From a bacterium (lineage in GTDB: Bacteria; Patescibacteriota; Minisyncoccia; Phycocordibacterales; UBA5272): a stretch of 37,775 nt of DNA. The position numbers and the translations under genes are program-made. Positions 1 to 7,405 of this stretch are shown here, piece after piece. Below the pieces are notes generated by a model. The model searched no databases. It was not told the DNA's origin and saw only the letters and a list, made by a program, of their open reading frames with translations. The stretch covers positions 1 to 37,775 of the forward strand of contig JAHFMX010000013.1 of assembly GCA_023267635.1 (NCBI GenBank), read 5' to 3'. The first letter of the stretch is position 1. Every line of letters starts with the position of its first letter.

Positions 1-1
1 A

Positions 2-181
2 TACTTAAGTGGTGCCAGCTACCGAACAATTAAAAACAATAAGTGTTATGTTATCGAGCAGATTCGCAATGGATCAAGTTACCGAGACGAAACACTTGTT
101 GGAGGGTACAGTGATGTTGATCTAGATACTTTCTATGCAAGAACAACACCAATCGTGATGTCGTTTAAGTTCAGTAAGTAA
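2..181 (+). CDS. C-terminal end of an unrecognised protein (partial)
   Basis: The second frame is open from the window edge and ends in TAA, giving 59 residues that begin YLSGASYRTIKNNKCYVIEQ and end in IVMSFKFSK. The start lies outside the window. The fragment has alternating polar and hydrophobic residues and one Cys, compatible with a beta-rich extracellular domain, but I do not recognise a family. A strong hairpin follows the stop codon by 11 nt, which supports this being the true end of a transcription unit. Confidence 0.55.
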   Translation, partial: YLSGASYRTIKNNKCYVIEQIRNGSSYRDETLVGGYSDVDLDTFYARTTPIVMSFKFSK

Positions 182-192
182 TACTCTTTACT

Positions 193-235
193 GAGGCAAT
201 ATAAAACCACCTGATAGGTGGTTTTATATTGCCTC
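193..235. terminator. Bidirectional intrinsic terminator
   Basis: A perfect 19-bp inverted repeat (arm gaggcaatataaaaccacc, 5-nt loop tgata) lies between the ends of two convergent genes. The A/T-rich outer arm can serve as the U-tract in both directions, so it probably terminates both. Confidence 0.85.
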
Positions 236-246
236 TCAAAAACTAA

Positions 247-1320
247 CTAGAGTTGTTTTTCTTTAACCTCAACACTCTTACCTGTTTCAATATAGAACCG
301 TATACGCCCAACAATACGGCTATCATCTACCTTTACGGTAATTCTCCACATACCTGGAGTCACATTTTCTTTCTGCGAATATGCTCTATACCCGTTATCC
401 CTTCCCCCTGTTAAATCAAACGAGATAGTTGTTGAGGTAACCCATTTTTCTGTTGTTCCATCATAGTATTCCCACACATGAGTGATTGGCGCGGAAAGTT
501 TCGCTGGCGCACTTACTGAACTAAAGAAATATACACCTGTATCAGTATCTGTTATATGGTATACGGGACGTCTATACTTGCCCAAGAAACGAGTATCAGT
601 CTCAGCTAATCCAATGTACTCCCCCGATTCAGTGCGAGTAACTTTATGATACACACCGCCACCTTTCAAAGAAAGAGGTACCGCTGGAATGACATTAAGT
701 ATGTAGAGCATTCCCACAAACATCGGAACACCCACAGCTAAAGCAAACCCTCTTCCACGTTCGTATTCCGCAACTTCTGATGTTTTACGAAGCAGTGTTA
801 TAAAAAGAAAACCAACTAGCGTTGAGATGGCGATAGCAATGAGGAACACCAAATCATTTACTTTGTTGAAAACAATAGGAACATTAAAGATTGAATAGAA
901 TACAAGTGCGATGAAAAATACGGCAATATCTAACGTGAACCGATATTGATGGGTTGAAATAAATTCATTTGCCACCATACAGAGTAAAAGAATAACGAAA
1001 AGCGGCCACGAAACGATAAACGCTGCACTTCTCATTGCATACACGAACACAAATGAAAGTGCTGATCCAGAGAAAAACGAAACCCCGAACGTAAGAAGTG
1101 AAAATAATCGTTGCTCAGCAGTACTGGCTGTGTTCCTCGACACAACCCATTCACGAAATAAAATAATAGCCGCCAAAATAAGAAGGTATGAAAGACCTAA
1201 GTACTTCGTTATCGGATTATCAACATCAGGAAGAAGAAAAGCGTCCGTAATAAACCCAGCAAGAAAAACAATCGTACTTGCATGTTTCCACCCTTGAGAA
1301 AGAATAGCTTGTAGTGCCAT
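247..1320 (-). CDS. DUF2914-domain multi-pass membrane protein
   Basis: The N-terminal two thirds consist of about seven hydrophobic segments. They are followed by a soluble C-terminal domain of roughly 130 residues with the DUF2914 pattern: ITHVWEYYDG, a Gly-rich RDNGYRAYSQK stretch, then PGMWRITVKVDDSRIVGRIRFYI. DUF2914 domains are thought to be periplasmic or extracytoplasmic beta modules; their biochemical role is not established. I chose the ATG that begins MALQAILSQ. The longer frame would overlap the divergent gene and its promoter, and a TACACT -10 box lies 9 nt upstream of this ATG. The gene ends next to the shared terminator. No catalytic motif is visible. Confidence 0.75.
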   Translation of the reverse strand: MALQAILSQGWKHASTIVFLAGFITDAFLLPDVDNPITKYLGLSYLLILAAIILFREWVVSRNTASTAEQRLFSLLTFGVSFFSGSALSFVFVYAMRSAAFIVSWPLFVILLLCMVANEFISTHQYRFTLDIAVFFIALVFYSIFNVPIVFNKVNDLVFLIAIAISTLVGFLFITLLRKTSEVAEYERGRGFALAVGVPMFVGMLYILNVIPAVPLSLKGGGVYHKVTRTESGEYIGLAETDTRFLGKYRRPVYHITDTDTGVYFFSSVSAPAKLSAPITHVWEYYDGTTEKWVTSTTISFDLTGGRDNGYRAYSQKENVTPGMWRITVKVDDSRIVGRIRFYIETGKSVEVKEKQL

Positions 1321-1329
1321 AGTGCTCGC

Positions 1330-1335
1330 AGTGTA
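1330..1335 (-). promoter_or_regulatory. -10 box of DUF2914 gene, leaderless type
   Basis: TACACT on the minus strand, 9 nt before the ATG; no Shine-Dalgarno sequence lies between. Confidence 0.45.
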
Positions 1336-1356
1336 ACATTTAGATACTCTATCTTG

Positions 1357-1362
1357 TATACT
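1357..1362 (+). promoter_or_regulatory. -10 box of cytochrome b5-like gene, leaderless type
   Basis: TATACT 9 nt before the ATG. The predicted start of transcription falls at or just before the start codon. Confidence 0.6.
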
Positions 1363-1371
1363 AAAATACAT

Positions 1372-1776
1372 ATGAAAAAAACATCAATTATCGTCCTTTC
1401 ATTATTTGGACTTATTGTTATTGGCGGTCTCGTGTGGGCATATTCAAACTATAAAGCATACGCCCCAACAACATACATCGTAGAAAATGAAACTGGAACC
1501 ACAACTATCAACACGACAACTAAAACAGAAACTCCAGGAGCCCCTACGTACACCCTGGCCGATGTTCCTACACATAACAACGCAACAAGCTGTTACACCG
1601 TGATACGCGGAAAAGTGTACGATCTTACTATGTGGGTTGCAATGCACCCAGGAGGAAAACCCGCAATTCTTTCATTGTGTGGTATTGACGGTACAGAAAA
1701 ATTCAACAAAAAGCACGGATCAGATTCAAAACCAAACACCAACCTTGATCGTTTTAAGATCGGCGTACTTAATTAA
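1372..1776 (+). CDS. Membrane-anchored cytochrome b5-like heme-binding protein
   Basis: A 134-residue protein. Residues 5-25 form one hydrophobic segment (signal anchor), residues 35-56 a Thr-rich linker, and residues 58-134 a cytochrome b5 domain. The diagnostic HPGG motif is at 92-95 and the second axial ligand is H115 in KKHGSDSK. Two cysteines (C74, C103) inside the domain could form a disulfide, fitting an extracytoplasmic location. Cytochrome b5 domains carry single electrons between partner redox proteins. The downstream gene starts 5 nt after the stop and encodes a histidine-containing membrane protein that may be the partner (inference). The ATG beginning MKKTS is preferred because it follows a TATACT box and begins a normal signal anchor. 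Confidence 0.85.
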   Translation: MKKTSIIVLSLFGLIVIGGLVWAYSNYKAYAPTTYIVENETGTTTINTTTKTETPGAPTYTLADVPTHNNATSCYTVIRGKVYDLTMWVAMHPGGKPAILSLCGIDGTEKFNKKHGSDSKPNTNLDRFKIGVLN

Positions 1777-1781
1777 ATCGC

Positions 1782-2210
1782 ATGAGTACCATTCTTCTAC
1801 CGCTTCATCTCATCACGCTCGGGTTTATTTTCTGGACTGTCGTTCACGCCGACCACCTTGCTTTTAATTGGGTACGCGGAAAAGTTGCCTCGCTTCCAAA
1901 GGAAAAAATACAAAAATATCATCGTAATACGTGGATTGGACTGAGTGGCATGATTCTTACTGGGTTTCTTTTATTTTGGCCAATGCGTGAGTTCTTACTT
2001 ACTCGACCACAGTTCTTCATGAAAATGGCTTTTGTTCTAACGCTCATTGCTAATGGATTTGTTATAGGACATCTTCAAAAAATTGCACTCACAAAATCAT
2101 TCAAGCAAGTAACGTTGAAAGAAAAAATACCACTCTTTATTTCTGGTGGTATTTCAACGTTAGCTTGGATCGGAGCTGCATTAGGAGGGCTTTTCCTTAT
2201 TCCTGACTAG
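1782..2210 (+). CDS. Four-helix membrane protein paired with cytochrome b5
   Basis: A 142-residue protein with four hydrophobic segments (about 4-22, 50-68, 80-97 and 117-138). Histidines lie in or near the membrane: H9 and H23 in or just after helix 1, H47 before helix 2, and H98 after helix 3. This arrangement is compatible with a heme-b-binding membrane cytochrome, but I cannot assign a family, so the function is inferred from position only. It follows the cytochrome b5 gene by 5 nt and is almost certainly co-transcribed with it. Its stop codon overlaps the stop of the convergent dnaX by 4 nt, leaving no room for a terminator. Confidence 0.7.
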   Translation: MSTILLPLHLITLGFIFWTVVHADHLAFNWVRGKVASLPKEKIQKYHRNTWIGLSGMILTGFLLFWPMREFLLTRPQFFMKMAFVLTLIANGFVIGHLQKIALTKSFKQVTLKEKIPLFISGGISTLAWIGAALGGLFLIPD

Positions 2211-3202
2211 AGTCCAACCTGTTCGAGTAAAATTGCCTCAAAAGCAGTCCATGCATGCGCATCTGAGACTTCGAGAAGGTGGCGCTTTTCAAGGAGCCCT
2301 AAGACCAATTTTGAGCCAATAATGAGAGGGAACTCGCTAGCAAGCTTTGCTATCTCTTTATTTTCAGTATCTCCTCCAACACGAGAAAGGAGTCCTTGCC
2401 TCACGAGTTCTATAAGTTCATCATATGTACGTAGAGCATTTTTGTTTCTGTTGGAAGCAAGGATATTAGTAATAGTTTTAGCGTCTTTTTTACAAAATGC
2501 TTCTGCAAGAGAAAATAGAAACTCTGGTTCAGATGAACCTAATAGCGAACGAACTTGTTCGTGATCTATTTTTTTGTCTGAGACAGCAAGAACTTGTTCT
2601 AATATTCCAAGCGCGTCACGGTATGATCCCTTACCATGAAGAGCTACAAGCGTTGCAGAATCAGGATTCAATGTGAAGCCTTCTTTCTCTGCAACATGCG
2701 TGAGCTGTTTAGATAGCACTTCGTGTGAAGGGTTCTTAAAAGTTACTTTCTGACAACGAGAAACGATGGTTGCAGGAAGTTTTTCTGGATCAGTCGTGGC
2801 AAGAATAAAGATAACGTGACTTGGCGGTTCCTCAAGTGTTTTAAGTAATGCGTTTGAAGCTTCTTTAGTAAGCATGTGCGCCTCGTCAATGATGTATATT
2901 TTGTACGGACTAGAAAATGGGGCTGTTCGAACTGCTTCACGAAGCTCTCGTATTTCATCTATACCACGATTACTTGCGGCGTCTATTTCAATAATATCTT
3001 CTGGGTTACATCCAATCTCTCGTGCAACGATTCTCGCCACACTTGTTTTCCCTGTTCCTCGTCCTCCACAAAAAAGGTACGCGTGAGAGATTTTGTTTTG
3101 TTTAATTGAGTTAACAAGAAGATCAACTACCTGTTCCTGTCCTACCACATCCTTGAATGTATGTGGGCGATATTTCCGATATAAAGCTACGTAGGATGTC
3201 AT
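2207..3202 (-). CDS. dnaX: DNA polymerase III subunit gamma/tau (short form, no zinc module)
   Basis: Clamp-loader ATPase of the replisome. Visible motifs: Walker A GGRGTGKTS at 46-54, Walker B/DEAH IIDEAHML around 104-111, sensor-1 ATTDPEKLP, the arginine-finger segment TIVSRCQ, and sensor-2 GKGSYRDAL. At 331 residues it covers the three clamp-loader domains only and lacks the tau C-terminal extension. The four-cysteine zinc module normally inserted between the first helix after Walker A and the EIDAASNRG motif is absent. REIGCNPEDIIEIDAASNRG runs straight through with one Cys (C65). The start ATG has an AGGA Shine-Dalgarno 5 nt upstream. It is the last gene of a run with serS, an FtsQ-like gene and dus, 6 nt after dus. 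Confidence 0.93.
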   Translation of the reverse strand: MTSYVALYRKYRPHTFKDVVGQEQVVDLLVNSIKQNKISHAYLFCGGRGTGKTSVARIVAREIGCNPEDIIEIDAASNRGIDEIRELREAVRTAPFSSPYKIYIIDEAHMLTKEASNALLKTLEEPPSHVIFILATTDPEKLPATIVSRCQKVTFKNPSHEVLSKQLTHVAEKEGFTLNPDSATLVALHGKGSYRDALGILEQVLAVSDKKIDHEQVRSLLGSSEPEFLFSLAEAFCKKDAKTITNILASNRNKNALRTYDELIELVRQGLLSRVGGDTENKEIAKLASEFPLIIGSKLVLGLLEKRHLLEVSDAHAWTAFEAILLEQVGL

Positions 3203-3208
3203 ATATTC

Positions 3209-4303
3209 CTACAGTGTAACAGATTGTGTACGCGATAAAAACATCTGTATTTTCTCTTCTATTTCAGCTGCATTTTTACAATCCATAAGCTCCATTCGTA
3301 ATTCTTTAGCACCATCAAAACCATGCACATAGGCTTTGTAGTGCTTTTTCATGATGGCGAAACTTTTAATATCTCCTAATTTTTCTTCGTATAATTTTGT
3401 ATGTTCAATACAAATCTTTAAGCGTTCTTCAAGGGGCTTCCCTTGATTGAATTCTTTCTCATCAAAAAACCATGGCGTTCCGAAGATTCCTCGCCCAACC
3501 ATTACTCCGTCTGCGCCAGATTCTTTTGCTTTCACTTTTCCTTCTGTCACTGATTTGATGTCTCCATTTCCTAAGATAATAGTTCCACCTTCAGATAACT
3601 CCCCTGTCATATCTCGTACAAGTTTTACAACATCTTTCATTATGTCCCAGTGAGCATCCACAAGGGACATTTCTTTTCGTGTACGAAGGTGAACCGTAAG
3701 TGCTGGAATATTACATTCAAGAATCTTTGGTAACCATTCCATAAATTCGATCTTGTTATACCCTATGCGAGTTTTTACAGACACAGGAAGATGTCCCGCT
3801 CCTTCTTGAGCAGCACGAATGACCGCTTGTGCAGTTTTCCAATCTTTAATATGAGCCGCCCCTGCTCCTTGTTTTTCGATACTCTTATCTGGACACCCCA
3901 TATTGATATCAATTCCATCAAACCCAAGTTCACGACATAGTGCTGCCGCTCTCTTCATATTTTCTGGAGTTGAAGTAAAAAGCTGTGCAACAACAGGACG
4001 TTCAATGTCAGTAATTTCAAGATCACGTTTCAAAATCTCTCTACCTGGGCTATTTAAACCATCAGCAGACACAAATTCTGTCCACATAACATCAGGGCCA
4101 TATGGCTTCGAATATGTAGCAATCATGGTTCTGAAAGCAATATCTGTCACATCTGCCATAGGCGCAACAACTGAAAGGGTTTCTCCATGAGACAGTTTTG
4201 TGTCAATAAGTGTCTGCCAAAAACCTCTCACTGGTTTTTGCTGTATACGCTCTACTACAGGTATACCAAATAGCTTATTGAATTGTAGTGGTAGCCATTT
4301 CAT
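3209..4303 (-). CDS. dus: tRNA-dihydrouridine synthase
   Basis: FMN-dependent reduction of uridine to dihydrouridine in tRNA D-loops. The TIM-barrel signature is clear: VAPMADVTDIAFR at about 46-58 near the N-terminus, INMGCPDKSIEKQGAGA with the catalytic Cys137, SVKTRIGY, LTVHLRTRKEMS and the phosphate-binding end GADGVMVGRGIFGTPWFF. About 45 residues precede the usual start of the barrel. The start codon lies inside the last 29 nt of the upstream FtsQ-like gene and is preceded by TATAAT at a spacing of 8 nt, so this gene may also have its own leaderless transcript. The paralog within the Dus family (DusA, B or C type) cannot be assigned from motifs alone. Confidence 0.92.
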   Translation of the reverse strand: MKWLPLQFNKLFGIPVVERIQQKPVRGFWQTLIDTKLSHGETLSVVAPMADVTDIAFRTMIATYSKPYGPDVMWTEFVSADGLNSPGREILKRDLEITDIERPVVAQLFTSTPENMKRAAALCRELGFDGIDINMGCPDKSIEKQGAGAAHIKDWKTAQAVIRAAQEGAGHLPVSVKTRIGYNKIEFMEWLPKILECNIPALTVHLRTRKEMSLVDAHWDIMKDVVKLVRDMTGELSEGGTIILGNGDIKSVTEGKVKAKESGADGVMVGRGIFGTPWFFDEKEFNQGKPLEERLKICIEHTKLYEEKLGDIKSFAIMKKHYKAYVHGFDGAKELRMELMDCKNAAEIEEKIQMFLSRTQSVTL

Positions 4304-5075
4304 GTGGAGGGATTATAGCGGGAACTGAGATGTTTGTAAATTTATAGAAAACTTTATTTCCAAAACGAGTGTCTAGATATTCTAGAAGTTCTTTTTTCTC
4401 AAGTAGTTTCTTTTTTAAAGGATCAGTATCTACCGCACTTACTATGTTTGACCACACACGAACCATGTCAGCATCTGAAGACACAATTACATTCGTTTTC
4501 TTTGACTCATCGAAAAATCTAATGTCATTAAACTCATCAATAGTTATGTAGTGCACTTTAAAAAGTACTGTATCTATATTAGAAGCTAATGTTTTCATCG
4601 CAAACAGTAAAGATTGAGAAACTTCAGTTGAAGTTGATATTGATAGCTGAGCAAAGGTATCGAGGGGCACTATTTCCTTGTATACGGTTCCATTTTCTGA
4701 AATAGCATGTGTGTCGCTCACAGCAAAGATAGGAGTATATGATTGTATTTTAACAGTGAGCGTATGCAGCCCGCTCGGGTACACAATGATATCTTTGGTA
4801 TTTGAGAGTGTTTCTGTTATAAGTGTACGCATCTCGTCATCATGATAACTAAGCACTCGATTTCCTGGAAGGAGCTTCATAATCCTTTGGTCAGCAAGAA
4901 ATCCAAACTGCTTTTTTAATTCTTCAGCTTGCTCTTCTGTTGTTCCTGTTATACGGTAATCGTGAACAGTAAATGTTCCTGTACGAAAATATACATACAA
5001 TGCTCCAATACAACAAATAAGTATTGTAGATCTGATTACTATTCTCTTCAAAAGAACATATGTCCTTTTTCTCAT
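4275..5075 (-). CDS. FtsQ/DivIB-like cell-division protein
   Basis: A 266-residue bitopic membrane protein: a short basic cytoplasmic N-terminus, one hydrophobic helix at about 11-30, then an extracytoplasmic region beginning FTVHDYRITGTTEEQAEEL. That resembles the POTRA domain that follows the helix in FtsQ/DivIB. Near the end, LLEYLDTRFGNKVFYKF resembles the FtsQ beta-domain segment where an (I/L)D-R-(F/P)-G strand precedes the C-terminal tail. Overall similarity to typical FtsQ is low, so the call rests on architecture and two motifs. It sits 3 nt after serS and overlaps dus, in a housekeeping run. An alternative is another POTRA-type membrane protein. Confidence 0.6.
   Translation of the reverse strand: MRKRTYVLLKRIVIRSTILICCIGALYVYFRTGTFTVHDYRITGTTEEQAEELKKQFGFLADQRIMKLLPGNRVLSYHDDEMRTLITETLSNTKDIIVYPSGLHTLTVKIQSYTPIFAVSDTHAISENGTVYKEIVPLDTFAQLSISTSTEVSQSLLFAMKTLASNIDTVLFKVHYITIDEFNDIRFFDESKKTNVIVSSDADMVRVWSNIVSAVDTDPLKKKLLEKKELLEYLDTRFGNKVFYKFTNISVPAIIPPHEMATTTIQ
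4312..4317 (-). promoter_or_regulatory. Internal -10 box before dus
   Basis: Perfect TATAAT on the minus strand, 8 nt before the dus ATG and within the end of the FtsQ-like gene. Confidence 0.45.
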
Positions 5076-5078
5076 AGA

Positions 5079-6353
5079 CTAACTACGGAACGGTTTACCG
5101 ATAACAGTCTTACCTCCCATAAATGGCACCAACACATCTGGAACTCGAATTGTTCCATCAGCTTGTTGATAATTCTCAATAATGACTGTTACAAGACGAG
5201 GGGTGGCTGCGGCAGTGTTATTAAGTGAATGAGCATAACGAAGCTTGCCTTCAGCGTCCTTATAACGAATATTTAATCGACGAGTTTGGAAATCATGGAA
5301 ATAACTAGCTGAATGAGTTTCTCGATATTTATTTTGTGAAGGCATCCATGCTTCAATATCATATTTCTTTACTTGTCCAAGACCTAAGTCTCCACCACAA
5401 TTAATAACTGTATGGTATGGGAGATTCAGTTCTTCCATCATACTCTCGGCAAGCGTTCTGATTTCTTCATGAAGAGCAACAGACGTCTCATGACTAGCCT
5501 CACAGAGAATCACCTGCTCACATTTATAAAATTCATGCACGCGTACAAGTCCATTAACATCTTTTCCGTGACTCCCCGCTTCTTTTCTAAAACATGGGCT
5601 CCAGACAATATATTTCTTAGGCTCAGTAAGTCCATCGAGAATCTCATCTGAGTGATAAAACATAGTTGCAACTTCCCCTGTTCCAGCTAGATAATCGTTC
5701 CCATCTTTATAGAGATCATCTTCTCCTTGTGGAAGATATCCAGTACCTAAAAGAGTCTCACGTTTAACTAGAGAGGGTACAAGCATAGGAGTAAATCCTT
5801 TTCCTTGCCAACGTTGCATCACGTAATTCCAAATTGCCATCTCAAGCATCGCCCCATCATTTTTTAGGAAGTATCCTCTAAAACCTGATGTCTTTGTTCC
5901 TCGCTCAAAATCAACGAGATCGCTTTGCACCATGAGTTCGATATGATCAAGTGGAGTAAATGAAAAATCTTTAATCTCTCCCCATGTTTTTACTTCGACG
6001 TTGTCTTCGTCTGACTTCCCTTCTGGAACTGTCATGTCTGGGATATTTGGGACAGATAGCATGAGTGTTCGCCATGTCTTCATTACCTCTTCGAGCTCGT
6101 CTTCTTGTGTTTTAAGCTCATCTTTTACCTTTTTCATAGCATCGATCAACTCTTGACGAGCGTGAGCATCTGCCTTCGAAATAGCCTCACTGGCGGCATT
6201 TTGTTCAGCCCGGAGACTTTCTACTACCTTCAAAATCTCAAGACGCTTTGTGTCTGAGGCGATAAGATCATCAACATTAAATGACAAGTGTTTTTTAGAA
6301 GCTGCTGCACGAATAAGGTCACTTTGCTCACGTATAAATTTAATGTCTAACAT
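5079..6353 (-). CDS. serS: Seryl-tRNA synthetase
   Basis: Charges tRNA-Ser with serine. It is full length at 424 residues: an N-terminal tRNA-binding coiled-coil arm at about 1-110 (MLDIKFIREQSDLIRAA, then long Lys/Glu helices), followed by the class II catalytic core. Class II motifs are present: motif 2 PCFRKEAGSHGKDVNGLVRVHEF and motif 3 NNTAAATPRLVTVIIENYQ. The C-terminal VPDVLVPFMGG is typical of the family. It is the first gene of the minus-strand run. A TAGAAT box lies 7 nt before the ATG, with an AGGA sequence between them. Confidence 0.97.
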   Translation of the reverse strand: MLDIKFIREQSDLIRAAASKKHLSFNVDDLIASDTKRLEILKVVESLRAEQNAASEAISKADAHARQELIDAMKKVKDELKTQEDELEEVMKTWRTLMLSVPNIPDMTVPEGKSDEDNVEVKTWGEIKDFSFTPLDHIELMVQSDLVDFERGTKTSGFRGYFLKNDGAMLEMAIWNYVMQRWQGKGFTPMLVPSLVKRETLLGTGYLPQGEDDLYKDGNDYLAGTGEVATMFYHSDEILDGLTEPKKYIVWSPCFRKEAGSHGKDVNGLVRVHEFYKCEQVILCEASHETSVALHEEIRTLAESMMEELNLPYHTVINCGGDLGLGQVKKYDIEAWMPSQNKYRETHSASYFHDFQTRRLNIRYKDAEGKLRYAHSLNNTAAATPRLVTVIIENYQQADGTIRVPDVLVPFMGGKTVIGKPFRS

Positions 6354-6360
6354 GTCCTTT

Positions 6361-6366
6361 ATTCTA
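6361..6366 (-). promoter_or_regulatory. -10 box of serS operon
   Basis: TAGAAT on the minus strand, 7 nt before the ATG; the intervening AAAGGAC contains AGGA. Confidence 0.5.
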
Positions 6367-6429
6367 ACAGAAAGAAGCTGCTTTTTGAAGCTTGTTTATA
6401 AGGATATCTAGAAAATGATTCTTACAGGA

Positions 6430-6435
6430 TATACT
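6430..6435 (+). promoter_or_regulatory. -10 box of alternative oxidase gene, leaderless type
   Basis: TATACT 7 nt before the ATG; no Shine-Dalgarno sequence. Confidence 0.6.
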
Positions 6436-6442
6436 GGTCACA

Positions 6443-7123
6443 ATGACCGAACAAAACACTTCAGAGGAAAACCCTCAAGGTACTATACCTCATATCATTA
6501 CTCATCAAGAAAAGTATAGTAAGCATCCTAAAGGATTTTCAGATTTCGTGGCAAAATCAACAGTACATCTTTCTGCTGGAATAGCTGATTTTTTATTCCA
6601 AGAACGATACTGTCACCGCGCCGTGGTTCTTGAAACAATTGCCGCAGTTCCAGGCATGGTAGGAGGACTTCTTCAGCATTTGAAATCTCTTCGGTTTGTG
6701 CGCGATGATCGTGGATGGATCCATGCACTCTTAGCTGAAGCAGAAAACGAACGAATGCACTTACTTATTTATAGTGGTATAGCAAAACCATCTACGCTTG
6801 AAAGAGTACTTATTATGGTTGTTCAGTTTTTCTTTTATCATATGTATTTTCTTCTCTATCTTGTTAGTGCAAAAACTGCTCATCGTGTTGTTGGCTATTT
6901 TGAAGAGGAAGCGATTCATAGTTATAAACATTACCTACAATTAGTGGAAGAAGGAAAACACGAAAACATACCCGCTCCATTGAATGCTATTACATACTGG
7001 GAACTCCCTCAAGATGCCCGCCTTACTGACGTTATTAAAGCAACTATTAGAGACGAAATGCATCACAGAGACACGAATCACGCGTTTGCTGACGACCCCA
7101 TAGGAACAAAGCTTTGGAGTTAA
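6443..7123 (+). CDS. aox: Alternative oxidase (AOX), di-iron quinol oxidase
   Basis: Alternative oxidases oxidise quinol and reduce oxygen to water without pumping protons; they are monotopic membrane proteins. The match to the family is unambiguous along the whole 226 residues: RAVVLETIAAVPGMVGG (59-75), LAEAENERMHL (98-107), AHRVVGYFEEEAIHSY (146-161) and RDEMHHRD (203-210). All six iron ligands are present (E64, E103, H106, E154, E205, H208), with the first spacings equal to those of the trypanosome enzyme, and the catalytic tyrosine is Y161. No organellar targeting extension is present. The gene stands alone, divergent from serS, and ends at a strong hairpin. Base composition and the TATACT leaderless promoter match its neighbours, so it does not look like a very recent import. 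No other terminal oxidase is in the window. Confidence 0.95.
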   Translation: MTEQNTSEENPQGTIPHIITHQEKYSKHPKGFSDFVAKSTVHLSAGIADFLFQERYCHRAVVLETIAAVPGMVGGLLQHLKSLRFVRDDRGWIHALLAEAENERMHLLIYSGIAKPSTLERVLIMVVQFFFYHMYFLLYLVSAKTAHRVVGYFEEEAIHSYKHYLQLVEEGKHENIPAPLNAITYWELPQDARLTDVIKATIRDEMHHRDTNHAFADDPIGTKLWS

Positions 7124-7165
7124 GAAAATAAAAATCACCATCGAAAGATGGTGATTTTTATTTTC
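7124..7165. terminator. Bidirectional intrinsic terminator
   Basis: A perfect 19-bp inverted repeat with a GAAA loop (arm gaaaataaaaatcaccatc) begins at the AOX stop codon and ends 8 nt from the stop of the convergent small gene. The A/T-rich outer arm gives U-tracts on both strands. Confidence 0.88.
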
Positions 7166-7173
7166 TCTAAAGA

Positions 7174-7326
7174 TTAGAGAGCTGCTGGAGCAGCTACTTC
7201 TTCTCCTTCTGTTGCTACAACTTCTTCTGCTACTGGTGTAGTTTCTGCAGGAGCTGCAGTTTCTTCAACTACTGGAGTTGTAGGAACTTCTTCAGTAACT
7301 GGAGTTGTGATGATTTCGTCTGACAT
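7174..7326 (-). CDS. 50-residue acidic Pro/Ala/Thr/Glu-rich protein
   Basis: A short frame beginning MSDEIITTPVTEEVP and ending EEVAAPAAL. It is built of imperfect TTPV-(T/V/A)EE(V/T) units and has no aromatic residue, Cys, Lys, Arg or hydrophobic segment, so it is predicted to be disordered and strongly acidic. It has its own good promoter (TTGCTT, 17 nt, TATGAT) and terminator, which argues that it is a real and well-expressed gene despite its size. No family recognised. It could be a charged tail or linker protein, or a partner of ribosomal or nucleoid proteins, but nothing in the sequence decides this. Confidence 0.72.
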   Translation of the reverse strand: MSDEIITTPVTEEVPTTPVVEETAAPAETTPVAEEVVATEGEEVAAPAAL

Positions 7327-7366
7327 AGTGTTTTATTTTAAAATGAATAAATAAAGCCGAGTACAT

Positions 7367-7395
7367 ATCATAGCACTTTTTGACCACTAAAGCAA
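7367..7395 (-). promoter_or_regulatory. Sigma70-type promoter of the 50-residue gene
   Basis: Minus strand: -35 TTGCTT, 17-nt spacer, -10 TATGAT. The -10 box lies 40 nt before the ATG, giving a leader of about 34 nt. Confidence 0.65.
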
Positions 7396-7405
7396 TTTAC
7401 TTAAA

